DNA of 64,000 nucleotides, from assembly GCA_030692565.1 (NCBI GenBank), contig JAUYAO010000034.1:1-64000 (forward strand), read 5' to 3'. The translations under genes and the position numbers were made by a program. The notes beneath the pieces are model-generated. The model saw only the letters and a program-made list of their open reading frames with translations, was not told where the DNA came from and ran no database searches. Shown one piece after another: positions 40,625 to 48,826 of the stretch; within the stretch, counting starts at the first letter, position 1, and every line of letters starts with the position of its first letter. The DNA is from Nitrospira sp. Its GTDB lineage: Bacteria; Nitrospirota; Nitrospiria; Nitrospirales; Nitrospiraceae.

Positions 40625-41677
40625 TCAGGGGTAACTGCTCGGCGCGGTGAGCCCCGTTTCCTCCGGAATTCCCATCATTAAATTCATCGCTTGAATGGCT
40701 TGGCCGGCAGCGCCCTTGACCAGGTTATCCACGGCCGCGACGGTAACGACCCATCCGGCTCGCTGGTCTGCATAGACCCCGATATCGCAAAAGTTCGACC
40801 CTTTGGTGTAGCGGGGGTTCGGGACGATATCTTCGTAGAGACGGATAAACCGCTCGCCTTTATAGAACTCCCGGTACAGGGCTCGCAATTCCGGCAGCTT
40901 AATCTCTGTCTTCAGCTTGCAATAGGCCGTACTCAAAATACCCCGATTCATTGGGACGAGGTGGGGGGTAAAGGCGATCGTGACCGCGCCGGGCGTTCCC
41001 ATGACACCGGAGAGCTCCTGTTCGATCTCCGGAATATGGCGGTGCTTGCCGATCTTATAGGGCTCCAACGATTCATGGGCTTCCGGAAAATGGTAGGGCA
41101 GGCCCGGACTTCGTCCGGCTCCGGAGACTCCGGATTTCGCATCGATGACGATGGAATCGAGTTGGACGAGTCCTTTGGCGAAGAGCGGCGCCATCTGCAA
41201 AATGGCCGCAGTCGGGTAGCAGCCCGGTGACGCGACCAACGTCGCTTTTGCGATGGCGCTCCGATGGAGTTCCGGCAGGCCATAGACGGCTTCTTGAAGC
41301 AGCGCCGGGTGGGCGTGCGGGGTCTGATACCATTCTTCATACGCCGCCACGTTTTTGAGCCGATAGTCCGCACTCAGATCTACCACCAGTTTGCCGGCCT
41401 TCAGGCAGAGCGCAACCGGCTCTTGCGATTTCGTATGGGGAAGCGCGAGGAACAGGGCATCGGCCCGTTCGGCCAGAGCCTCTGGTGCCAGCGCTTCGAA
41501 CGTGTGCCGCACGACGCCGGTCAGGCTGGGGAAGACGGAGGCTACGGATTGCCCGGCTGATTTCTCAGAGGTCACCGCAGTGATATCAAAGTAGGGATGC
41601 GCGGCGGCCAGACGGACGAGTTCTGCTCCGGCATAGCCGCTGGCTCCTGCGATCGCGATGCGAAATTTCTTAGGCAT
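40625..41677 (-). CDS. argC: N-acetyl-gamma-glutamyl-phosphate reductase
   Basis: The 350-residue protein has an N-terminal NADP-binding motif (IAIAGASGYAGAELVRLAAA) and catalytic Cys153 (LVASPGCYPTAAILQ). HLVPMNRGILSTAYC is also typical. It reduces N-acetylglutamyl phosphate in arginine synthesis. It starts about 50 nt after the rpsI terminator, so it probably has its own promoter. Confidence 0.96.
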   Translation of the reverse strand: MPKKFRIAIAGASGYAGAELVRLAAAHPYFDITAVTSEKSAGQSVASVFPSLTGVVRHTFEALAPEALAERADALFLALPHTKSQEPVALCLKAGKLVVDLSADYRLKNVAAYEEWYQTPHAHPALLQEAVYGLPELHRSAIAKATLVASPGCYPTAAILQMAPLFAKGLVQLDSIVIDAKSGVSGAGRSPGLPYHFPEAHESLEPYKIGKHRHIPEIEQELSGVMGTPGAVTIAFTPHLVPMNRGILSTAYCKLKTEIKLPELRALYREFYKGERFIRLYEDIVPNPRYTKGSNFCDIGVYADQRAGWVVTVAAVDNLVKGAAGQAIQAMNLMMGIPEETGLTAPSSYP

Positions 41678-41726
41678 GACCTGTCATCCTGTCCAGCTGG
41701 TGCTGAGGGTGTCCGGTTGTAGGCAC

Positions 41727-41753
41727 AAAAAAGGGAAGGCAAGGAGCCTTCCC
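41727..41753 (-). terminator. Rho-independent terminator of the rplM-rpsI unit
   Basis: GGGAAGGC (41733-41740) and GCCTTCCC (41746-41753) pair around a 5-nt loop. On the minus strand the hairpin is followed by six T (41727-41732). It lies 25 nt after the rpsI stop. Confidence 0.92.
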
Positions 41754-41778
41754 TTTCTCGTTCTTTGGCTCCGGCTGT

Positions 41779-42174
41779 TTAGCGCTTGGAGTACTGGAAG
41801 CGCTTACGAGCACCCTTCTGTCCGTATTTCTTTCGTTCCTTCACGCGAGAGTCGCGGGTGAGGAGGCCTTCCTTCTTGAGCGGGGTCCGTACTGTAGGGC
41901 TCAAGACGACGAGCGCACGCGCAATGGCGTGACGGAGCGCACCGGCCTGACCGGTCGGGCCGCCTCCGTAGACCGTCGCGTTAATCGAATACTTGCCGGT
42001 GAGTCCGGCCATCTCCAGGGGAAGCTGGATGATTTGCCGGAGGGTGAGGCGGGGAAAGGCCTTTTCCAATGGCTTGTCATTCACGGTAATTTCACCATTG
42101 GCCGTCCCGGTTACCCAGGCTCTGGCTACGGCACATTTTCTGCGACCTGTTGCGTACTGTGTCACGGCTGCCAT
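41779..42174 (-). CDS. rpsI: 30S ribosomal protein S9
   Basis: The 131-residue protein (TQYATGRRKCAVARAWVTGT, VNDKPLEKAF, GGGPTGQAGALRHAIARALV) ends in KGARKRFQYSKR, the conserved S9 tail that reaches the P-site tRNA. It follows rplM by 29 nt, the standard pair. Confidence 0.97.
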   Translation of the reverse strand: MAAVTQYATGRRKCAVARAWVTGTANGEITVNDKPLEKAFPRLTLRQIIQLPLEMAGLTGKYSINATVYGGGPTGQAGALRHAIARALVVLSPTVRTPLKKEGLLTRDSRVKERKKYGQKGARKRFQYSKR

Positions 42175-42203
42175 ATCACTGGTCTCCTTCTGGTCCTAAT
42201 AGG

Positions 42204-42632
42204 CTAGAGAGAAATAGGTTCCGGGTGTTGAGCCTGGTGCGGATGATTCGATCCGACATAGACGCGGAGTTTCTTTGCCATTCCGTTGCCGAGGGGGTTC
42301 TTGGGGAGCATTCCCTCAATGGCGCGTACCAACAATTCAGTCGGATCCTTCTTGAACAGATGTTGCGCATCAGTGGTCTTGAGTCCGCCTGGGTAACCCG
42401 AGTGGTGGATGTAAAGCTTGTCCTGCATCTTATTGCCGGTCAAATGGATCTTCTCGGCATTAATGATCACCACATGATCGCCCATATCCACGTTCGGGGT
42501 GAAGGTGGGGCGATGCTTGCCGCGGAGAATGCCGGCGACTTTCGCCGCCAGACGTCCCAGGGTCTTTCCCTCGGCGTTCACAAGATGCCACTGTTCTTTT
42601 ACATTGGCCGGTTTTTCGAGATAAGTCGTCAT
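42204..42632 (-). CDS. rplM: 50S ribosomal protein L13
   Basis: The 142-residue protein ([60 protein letters not shown]) is a complete L13. Two bifunctional-nuclease genes precede it on the same strand with a 40-nt gap, so a joint transcript is likely. Confidence 0.97.
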   Translation of the reverse strand: MTTYLEKPANVKEQWHLVNAEGKTLGRLAAKVAGILRGKHRPTFTPNVDMGDHVVIINAEKIHLTGNKMQDKLYIHHSGYPGGLKTTDAQHLFKKDPTELLVRAIEGMLPKNPLGNGMAKKLRVYVGSNHPHQAQHPEPISL

Positions 42633-42672
42633 GGTGATCTTCTACTCCTCGCAATTAGTCAACCCAAACATC

Positions 42673-43164
42673 CTAGACTTCTTGTGTGTCGATATCTTTC
42701 GTATCGAGCTTCGCGAGCCAGGCATCTAGGTGTTGCCCGCTGCGCCGTTTCCAGACGTCCTGGGTGGTATAGATCGGTGCGTGCGTTCGAAGGGCCAGGG
42801 CGATGGCATCGCTTGGCCGGGCATCGATCGACCGCTCCACCCCTTTGTTCTCCAAAAATACGGTGGCGTAATAGGTGCTGCTTTTCACGTCGGTCAGGAC
42901 GACTCGCTTGGTCGTGATGCCGAAGTGCTCGCCGAAACTCTTGACCAAATCGTGGCTCATCGGTCGGGGCGGTGTGGCCGAATCCAGGGCGCGACGAATC
43001 GAGTCGCCTTCGGGGGCGCCGACCCAGATCATAAAGGTGTCCTGATCGTCGGTCCTGGTCAAGACGAGAATCCTGGTATCCGTATTGGCGTCTTCGACGA
43101 CCCGGCTCACCGAGAGCGGGATGAGATCGGGATGGTGTGGGTGTACGGAGTCGTTCATGGTCAA
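42673..43164 (-). CDS. Bifunctional nuclease (DUF151) family protein 1
   Basis: The 163-residue protein has the DUF151 core (DTFMIWVGAPEGDSIRRALD, PRPMSHDLVKSFGEHFG, SIDARPSDAIALALRTHAPI) and an extra N-terminus. Family members show nuclease activity in vitro and are also linked to bacterial signalling. It is a diverged paralogue of the gene 7 nt upstream; both probably arose by tandem duplication. Confidence 0.9.
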   Translation of the reverse strand: MTMNDSVHPHHPDLIPLSVSRVVEDANTDTRILVLTRTDDQDTFMIWVGAPEGDSIRRALDSATPPRPMSHDLVKSFGEHFGITTKRVVLTDVKSSTYYATVFLENKGVERSIDARPSDAIALALRTHAPIYTTQDVWKRRSGQHLDAWLAKLDTKDIDTQEV

Positions 43165-43171
43165 TGTCGCG

Positions 43172-43627
43172 TCAGGAGTCCAGCTTGCCGAAATCTTCCG
43201 GCTTCAGATTTTCTAACCATTGTTCGAGTTCTTCCGAGCTTTGCTTTCGGATAACCGACTCGTTCGCGAAAATGGGCGCCTCCGACCGGATCGCCAGTGC
43301 GATGGCGTCGCTGGGGCGTGAGTCGACGGCGTATTCCGAATCCTCGTACATCAAATGGATCTTGGCAAAATAGGTGTGCTCATTCAAGTCTGTGATGACC
43401 ACACTAATCACTTTGGCGTTATAAGCGTCCAGGAAGGCCTTCATGAAATCGTGCGTCATTGGGCGTGGCGGCGCTACGTGCTCCAGGGCAAGGCTAATGG
43501 CGCTCGCTTCTGACTTGCCGACCCAAATCGGTAACATTTCGGCTTCGTCCTCATCGCGTAGCACCACGATATAGGCGTTGTTGTAGGGGTCGAACATCAA
43601 CCCCTTGACCTGCATTTGCGTAATCAT
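43172..43627 (-). CDS. Bifunctional nuclease (DUF151) family protein 2
   Basis: The 151-residue protein is the more typical of the two: QVKGLMFDPYNNAYIVVLRD, LPIWVGKSEASAISLALEHV, PRPMTHDFMKAFLDAYNAKV, DSRPSDAIALAIRSEAPIFA. The acidic C-terminal tail (EELEQWLENLKPEDFG) may bind a partner, since the paralogue has a similar one. It is first in the run to rplM and rpsI. Confidence 0.92.
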   Translation of the reverse strand: MITQMQVKGLMFDPYNNAYIVVLRDEDEAEMLPIWVGKSEASAISLALEHVAPPRPMTHDFMKAFLDAYNAKVISVVITDLNEHTYFAKIHLMYEDSEYAVDSRPSDAIALAIRSEAPIFANESVIRKQSSEELEQWLENLKPEDFGKLDS

Positions 43628-43753
43628 GACAAATTCAACCGTACATCCAAGTAAATGATCATGGAAGGCAGGCGAACAATGGAGGACTGTAGCATTTTCA
43701 AAAAGGGCCTGTCAACGAAGTCGGCGACAAGACAGGGAATTTGGTGAAGCGGC

Positions 43754-43777
43754 CCCGGGCGCTCGCTTGCGCCCGGG
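43754..43777 (-). terminator. GC-rich hairpin behind the YggX-like gene
   Basis: CCCGGGCGC (43754-43762) pairs perfectly with GCGCCCGGG (43769-43777). It lies 45 nt past the stop of the minus-strand gene at 43823. There is no U-tract, so it is a likely but unproven transcript end. Confidence 0.5.
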
Positions 43778-43822
43778 AAACGGTGTCGTCACCACATGCA
43801 GGGTGGAGAGCGCGACGACGGG

Positions 43823-44113
43823 CTAGGTGCCTTCGGGGCGGAAGTTTTCGGCGATCTTCGAGGTGTCGGCTTGACCTTCCAGCTTTAAGAAGGCCTTCAT
43901 TTGTTTGCGGACCAGCTCTCGTCCGCTTTCGTCGCCGAGGTTGACCTGATACTCATTGATCACCATTACCCGCATGCCCTCCCACTTCTTCCAGCAGGCG
44001 GTGCAGACTTTTGCTTTGATGTCCTGTTCCAGCTTGCCGAGAAAGAGGGGAGCGGTAATTGCTTCTCCGGTTTGTCCGCATGTGACGCACGCTACCTCTG
44101 TCATATCTGTCAT
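43823..44113 (-). CDS. YggX-like Fe(II)-trafficking protein with two CxxC pairs
   Basis: Residues 24-75 (LFLGKLEQDIKAKVCTACWK, VMVINEYQVNLGDESGRELV, RKQMKAFL) follow the YggX fold, which protects iron-sulfur clusters from oxidation. Unlike classical YggX it carries two CxxC pairs (CVTC and CTAC) that could bind zinc or iron. I see this version as a distinct subgroup. It is monocistronic, with a hairpin behind it. Confidence 0.7.
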   Translation of the reverse strand: MTDMTEVACVTCGQTGEAITAPLFLGKLEQDIKAKVCTACWKKWEGMRVMVINEYQVNLGDESGRELVRKQMKAFLKLEGQADTSKIAENFRPEGT

Positions 44114-44299
44114 GCTCCTTTATACGAATATGTGTCCGGATGCTCGACGGCGGGAACAAACCAAAATGCCACGGTTCCCATTTCGCGACCGCATTCTAGC
44201 AGACGTATTCTTCTGAAGAAAAGAGGCGGTGCCGATTGACCCTTCCGAGGCTTCATGTTAGAAGAGGGGCGCATTGCATCATGCGCGTATTCTTGATGT

Positions 44300-44386
44300 G
44301 CCCGGATGGCGGAACTGGCAGACGCGCCGGACTCAAAATCCGGTTCTCGTAAGAGAGTGGGAGTTCGACCCTCCCTCTGGGCACCA
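44300..44386 (+). tRNA. tRNA-Leu (anticodon CAA)
   Basis: The acceptor arms GCCCGGA (44300-44306) and TCTGGGC pair, with discriminator A and an encoded CCA ending at 44386. The anticodon loop C-T-C-A-A-A-A gives anticodon CAA, and the T-arm sequence is GTTCGAC. The long variable arm fits a class II tRNA-Leu. It reads UUG codons. Confidence 0.95.
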
Positions 44387-44456
44387 CATTTACGGATAAC
44401 ACATGCGATGGTAGTCATCGGTCCGGTCACAACCCAATTTATAGTAGAAAACCCTC

Positions 44457-44485
44457 TTGACAGGTTTTCCCTGTTGGCCTATAGT
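44457..44485 (+). promoter_or_regulatory. Strong sigma-70-type promoter
   Basis: TTGACA (44457-44462) and TATAGT (44480-44485) are separated by 17 nt, almost the consensus. It lies 100 nt before the start of the secreted protein gene at 44585, leaving a leader of about 90 nt. It is the clearest promoter in the window. Confidence 0.75.
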
Positions 44486-44584
44486 TCCGCGGTCATTAGA
44501 ACGGACTCATGTACGTGATCACTCAAGGAATCTTGTTGTTCATCATCATCTCCACACATTATCTTTCTCACAAGGAGGCAGCAC

Positions 44585-45346
44585 ATGCGTAAGGTGTTGG
44601 CACTGGGAGCCACAATTCTTTTTGTCGGCTCTGTGGGTGTTGCGGTCGCGCAAGAGCGGTTGCAGCAGTCTGGCGGATCTGCGATGGGTGTCGGGACCGG
44701 AGTTGGCGACATTTCCGGAAGCGCCAACCGCGTTCAGGCGTTCGATCGGAATGCGTTTTTGGATCGCCTGTCTCAGCCGGAGACGGTGATGGGACGAGTG
44801 TTTGCGCTCGATGTTGCCCAGAACAGGTTGATGATTGAAACTGGTGGGGCTGGCCGCGTGCAGGATGAAGGACAGGAAGGAAAAGCTGGGTACGGCGCGC
44901 GAACTGTGATGACCTTGTACCTCACGGATCGGTCTAACATGCAAGCAATTAGGGCTTTGAATGTCGGAGATGATGTGACCATCCAGGTTACGGAAGAGAC
45001 GACGGCGAATCAGCCTTTTGGTACCGGGAAAAAGATTGTCCTCGAAGCAAATGTGACCAATGTCACGGCGACTCGTCAAGGATTTGGTGGGCTCGGCCAG
45101 CGTCCGGATCCCACGAATGATCGGGCAATTTCTACGAACAGCGGTGGAATCACCGGTGGCGTGGCTGGGTCAGTGCTCCCAGGCAAAGTGACGGGGACCG
45201 TTGATACCACGATCAGCGAGTTTACCGGCGCGGCTCCTTGCTGGAACTGCGAACCGCAGCCCGGCATCGGATTTTCAGGCCAGAGCAAGTCTGACTACGG
45301 AGCGGCTGATTACAACAAGCCGAACCTCGTGAAGGGCTTGAACTAG
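44585..45346 (+). CDS. Secreted protein of unknown function
   Basis: The start follows AAGGAGGCAGCAC. A signal peptide is evident (MRKVLALGATILFVGSVGVA, cleavage near VAQ). The mature part contains a small beta domain (PETVMGRVFALDVAQNRLMI, LNVGDDVTIQVTEETTANQ) and a Gly/Thr-rich end with one CWNC motif. The beta domain resembles OB-fold-like metal or polymer binders, but no family is certain. With a consensus promoter and a perfect terminator it is probably well expressed. Confidence 0.65.
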   Translation: MRKVLALGATILFVGSVGVAVAQERLQQSGGSAMGVGTGVGDISGSANRVQAFDRNAFLDRLSQPETVMGRVFALDVAQNRLMIETGGAGRVQDEGQEGKAGYGARTVMTLYLTDRSNMQAIRALNVGDDVTIQVTEETTANQPFGTGKKIVLEANVTNVTATRQGFGGLGQRPDPTNDRAISTNSGGITGGVAGSVLPGKVTGTVDTTISEFTGAAPCWNCEPQPGIGFSGQSKSDYGAADYNKPNLVKGLN

Positions 45347-45374
45347 ACCTGATCTGGTTTCTTGTTTTTGGAAA

Positions 45375-45402
45375 GGGGCAGCTTCGGCTGCCCCTTTTTT
45401 TT
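45375..45402 (+). terminator. Rho-independent terminator
   Basis: GGGGCAGC (45375-45382), a TTCG tetraloop and GCTGCCCC (45387-45394) are followed by eight T (45395-45402). It ends the transcript of the secreted protein gene at 44585. Confidence 0.97.
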
Positions 45403-45507
45403 GCCTTAATCTGAGTCCTGCTGCCTTGTTGTCGTGGGTTGTTGCTGGTAACGTAGACTCCTTATCGAGGCGGAAGCTTGACTGGTATTGATTGGCGAGG
45501 TGTGAAG

Positions 45508-45774
45508 ATGGATAACAATGCAAATGTGCAACCGGGGATTTCGACGGATATCGAGTTGGATCTCCGCGGGGTCATCTGTCCGTATAATTTTGTGAAGACC
45601 AAGTTGAAGCTCGAGACGATGGATCAGGGACAGGTCTTAGCCGTGTTGTTGGATGATGGGGATCCCATTAAGAATGTTCCGCGCAGCGTGGAGAATGAGG
45701 GGCATACGGTACTTGCGCAAGATCGGGTCGGGGCCGCGTTTCGGGTGCGCATCAGGCGAGAGGAGACCGACTAG
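45508..45774 (+). CDS. TusA-family sulfur carrier-like protein
   Basis: The 88-residue protein has the TusA motif with Cys24 (DLRGVICPYNFVKTKLKLET) and the second half VLLDDGDPIKNVPRSVENEG. TusA-type proteins pass sulfur for tRNA thiolation, cofactor synthesis or dissimilatory sulfur metabolism. No partner gene lies nearby. It faces the convergent rsmI-like gene, 28 nt away. Confidence 0.88.
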   Translation: MDNNANVQPGISTDIELDLRGVICPYNFVKTKLKLETMDQGQVLAVLLDDGDPIKNVPRSVENEGHTVLAQDRVGAAFRVRIRREETD

Positions 45775-45802
45775 TTCGTTGATCGAGTTCCTTCCTTTTT
45801 CC

Positions 45803-46543
45803 CTATCGGCTTGTTCCTGCCACGATCATGGTAATTGCCCGTGGCGGTCGGATCCGTTTCAGCTGTTCTAGAATCAGACGGGCGGTTCCTCTCATAAGCG
45901 TTTCTTGCTGTTGGGTGAGGTCGCATGCGAGTGCGATTTTGCGGCGCGGTGCTGTTTTGGCAATGGCCTCTAGAATCGCCAGGCATGAGGTGGTCTGACA
46001 GAAGAGGATCGTCGGCTCTGCATGCGTCAGAGCCATTGCGAGCCGGTGCGTACCCGAGCCGGTCGGTGCAGGCATGTTTCCATAAAAGTGGAATGCTTCG
46101 GCGGAAAAACCTGCTGCAGCCATCGCAGCGGTCACGGCTGAAGGGCCGGGGATAGAATGGACGGGAAGGGAGTATTTGTGTGCTGCGGCAACCAGGAGGC
46201 TCCCAGGGTCCGAGATCACAGGCGAACCACAATCTGAGACCAAGGCAACGGATGCGCCTTGTTGCAGTCGGTCGATCAGGACCGCAACTTTTTCTTTGAT
46301 CCTGGTCGGTCCATAGCTCGTGAGTACGGCGCACAGGTTGTGATGGCGTAGGAGTTCCTGCGTGGCGATCGGATCCTCAGTGGCGATCACATCCACCCGG
46401 TTGAAAATCCTAAGTGCACGGATCGTGATGTCATCGGGATGCCCGATGGGGACTCCAATCAGATAGAGTGAACCGACAGGCTTCTTCGCCGGCCGGCTGG
46501 GGGATTCCCCCGGTCGGCTTTGTTGACTCTGTTCTCGTCGCAT
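45803..46543 (-). CDS. rsmI: RsmI-like 16S rRNA C1402 2'-O-methyltransferase
   Basis: The 246-residue protein has the tetrapyrrole-methylase-like fold of RsmI: GSLYLIGVPIGHPDDITIRA, VALVSDCGSPVISDPGSLLV and PGPSAVTAAMAAAGFSAEAF. RsmI usually reads GVATPIGNLEDIT and SDAGTPGISDPG at these sites, so this copy is divergent. The first 20 residues are a disordered-looking Ser/Arg/Pro stretch. It probably methylates the ribose at C1402 of 16S rRNA; the divergence leaves some doubt. Confidence 0.75.
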   Translation of the reverse strand: MRREQSQQSRPGESPSRPAKKPVGSLYLIGVPIGHPDDITIRALRIFNRVDVIATEDPIATQELLRHHNLCAVLTSYGPTRIKEKVAVLIDRLQQGASVALVSDCGSPVISDPGSLLVAAAHKYSLPVHSIPGPSAVTAAMAAAGFSAEAFHFYGNMPAPTGSGTHRLAMALTHAEPTILFCQTTSCLAILEAIAKTAPRRKIALACDLTQQQETLMRGTARLILEQLKRIRPPRAITMIVAGTSR

Positions 46544-46610
46544 CGCTATAATTCTCTTTTAATCCCGCAAGATACGGTTCGTTGTTCGTCGCAAAAGAGG
46601 GAATGCCCGC

Positions 46611-47414
46611 ATGGCCGTAGTCTGCTTCATGGTGACGATGGGATTGTACTTCGTCGCGACCATTTCATTTCTTGCCTATCTATTGCGGCGCTCTGAAGCC
46701 CTGTCAAAAGTCTCTCTGGCCATTACCGCGGCAGGGTTTGTGATGCATACCCTCGCACTGGTTGCGCGGATGGTCGGGAGTTCTGCTGCCGCGCCTCCGA
46801 GTGTCCATGAGGCGCTCTCGTTCTTCTCCTGGATGCTCATTCTAGTATTTCTCGCCGTCGAGTTCCGCCACCGGATCCACGTATTAGGTTCTTTCATTGT
46901 TCCGCTTGCGCTGGTGTCTCTCATCTCAGCCGCGGCCTTGCCCGATACGGCTCCGACCCTGCAGCCGATGTTCCGAACGCTCTGGCTCCACGTCACCTTG
47001 AGCATGTTGGGGACGGTGGGTTTTGCCGTCGCGTTCGTTGCGGGTGTGATGTATCTCATCCAAGACCGCCTTCTCAAGTCGAAACGGTTCAACGTGTTGT
47101 ATGCCAAGCTGCCGGCTCTGGATTTTCTTGACCATCTGAACCAGCAATCAATCATTCTCGGGTTTCCGCTCCTCACGCTCGGGATCATTACCGGTGCGAT
47201 TTCCGCGGAGTTTGCCAAGGGGGCCTATGTGAGTTGGAACCCCGAACAAACCTGGGCGCTGGTGACCTGGTTATTCTACTTTGTCGTGCTTCTTGGACGT
47301 CTGACCGTGGGGTGGCGCGCGAAGCGGGCGGCCTACTTAACCGTAATCGGGTTCGCGGGCGTCATTTTGACGCTGATTGGCGTGGTCCTCAAGAGCTACG
47401 GGACGGTGTCGTGA
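46611..47414 (+). CDS. CcsA/HemX-like cytochrome c assembly membrane protein
   Basis: The 267-residue protein has eight hydrophobic segments, including MVTMGLYFVATISFLAYLL and MLILVFLAVEFRHRIHVLGS. The conserved WNPEQTWALVTWLFYFVVLL is the tryptophan-rich (WWD) signature of heme handlers. Heads the run into hemA with a 1-nt gap, the usual hemX-hemA order. It may deliver heme to cytochromes or help control GluTR. Confidence 0.88.
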   Translation: MAVVCFMVTMGLYFVATISFLAYLLRRSEALSKVSLAITAAGFVMHTLALVARMVGSSAAAPPSVHEALSFFSWMLILVFLAVEFRHRIHVLGSFIVPLALVSLISAAALPDTAPTLQPMFRTLWLHVTLSMLGTVGFAVAFVAGVMYLIQDRLLKSKRFNVLYAKLPALDFLDHLNQQSIILGFPLLTLGIITGAISAEFAKGAYVSWNPEQTWALVTWLFYFVVLLGRLTVGWRAKRAAYLTVIGFAGVILTLIGVVLKSYGTVS

Positions 47415-47415
47415 G

Positions 47416-48804
47416 ATGCATGTAATCGTAGTCGGGCTCAGTCATAAGACGGCGCCCGTCGAAATTCGCGAGAAGCTGGCGGTGCCGGAGAGCCGGATGG
47501 GCGAGGCGCTCAGCCGGCTGACGTCTTATTCCGGCGTGAAAGAAGGCTTGCTTCTGTCCACCTGCAATCGTGTCGAAGTCTATTCTGTCGTCGACGATAT
47601 CGAGCAGGGGTATGGGCGGATCCAGGAATTCCTGGCCGATACCCATCTATCCCTCTCCTCTGAACAGCTGACCCCGCATTTGTATTGGCATGCCGGCGAC
47701 CGAGCCATCACGCATCTGTTTCGTGTGGCGGCCAGTCTCGACTCGATGATCGTGGGTGAATCTCAGATCCTCGGGCAGTTGAAAGAGGCGTTTGAATCGG
47801 CGCTTGCGCATAAGACGACCGGGCTGATCATGAACAAGGTCGTCAAGAAAGCCATTTCCGTCGCCAAGCGCGTGCGGACCGAAACGAAGATTGCCGAGAT
47901 GGCCGTGTCGGTCAGCTATGCGGCGGTCGAACTCGCCAAGAAGATTTTTTCGGACCTCGGGCATCGGACCGTCTTGCTGGTCGGGGCGGGGGAAATGGCC
48001 AAGTTGGCGGCCCAACACCTCATTGCGCAGGGGGTCGGCCAGGTGCGGATTACCACCAGGACCCCGCAACATGCCGTCGACTTGGCGGAGAAGTTCGGCG
48101 GGACGGCGGTGCCATTCGAGCAATACAAGGACGATATGGCGTCGGCCGATATCGTTCTGGTCTCGACGGGCGCGTCGCACTATCTCATCAGCGCCGACGA
48201 TGTGCAGCGGGCGGTGACTGCGCGGATGAACCGGCCGATGTTTTTGATCGATATCTCGGTCCCGCGCAATATCGATCCGGGGGTGCGGCATGTCGACAAT
48301 GCGTTTTTGTTCGATATCGACGATTTGAAGCAGCGGGTGGAAAAAAATCGCGCCGAGCGTTTGCAGGAAGCCGATAAGGCTGAGCAGATGGTGGTGGAAG
48401 AGGTCGGGGTATTGCGCGAGTGGATGAAGTCGTTGGAAGTGACGCCGACGATTGTCGCGTTGAAGCAGCGCGCGGATGAGATCAAGCGCAGCGAATTGGA
48501 CAAGACCTTGGGGCGGCTCGCACACCTGCCGGCGCAGGATCGGGAGCTTGTCGAGGGGTTAGCGTCGTCGATTGTGAACAAGATGATTCACGGGACGATG
48601 GTGACGTTGAAGTCCGAGGTGAATTCGTCGAGCGGGGCGGCGTTTGTCGAAGCCGCGCGCCGCTTTTTCAGCCTTGAAGCGGCACAGCCTCCTGAGCCGC
48701 GTGGAGACTCAGCGGTCGAACCATCATCCTGTCTCGCCCACGATTTGAGTGAGCCTCTCATTGAGCAGGCTCCTTCTCGGACGGCCGGTCGGAAGCAACC
48801 GTAG
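47416..48804 (+). CDS. hemA: Glutamyl-tRNA reductase
   Basis: The 462-residue protein begins MHVIVVGLSHKTAPVEIREK and carries catalytic Cys50 (LLLSTCNRVEVYSV), an NADPH motif (VLLVGAGEMAKLAAQHL) and a C-terminal dimerisation part (RLAHLPAQDRELVEGLASSI). It makes glutamate-1-semialdehyde from Glu-tRNA, the first step of tetrapyrrole synthesis. Start chosen at the conserved N-terminus. Confidence 0.97.
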   Translation: MHVIVVGLSHKTAPVEIREKLAVPESRMGEALSRLTSYSGVKEGLLLSTCNRVEVYSVVDDIEQGYGRIQEFLADTHLSLSSEQLTPHLYWHAGDRAITHLFRVAASLDSMIVGESQILGQLKEAFESALAHKTTGLIMNKVVKKAISVAKRVRTETKIAEMAVSVSYAAVELAKKIFSDLGHRTVLLVGAGEMAKLAAQHLIAQGVGQVRITTRTPQHAVDLAEKFGGTAVPFEQYKDDMASADIVLVSTGASHYLISADDVQRAVTARMNRPMFLIDISVPRNIDPGVRHVDNAFLFDIDDLKQRVEKNRAERLQEADKAEQMVVEEVGVLREWMKSLEVTPTIVALKQRADEIKRSELDKTLGRLAHLPAQDRELVEGLASSIVNKMIHGTMVTLKSEVNSSSGAAFVEAARRFFSLEAAQPPEPRGDSAVEPSSCLAHDLSEPLIEQAPSRTAGRKQP

Positions 48805-48826
48805 AACTGATGTAGGAGTGAGACCT

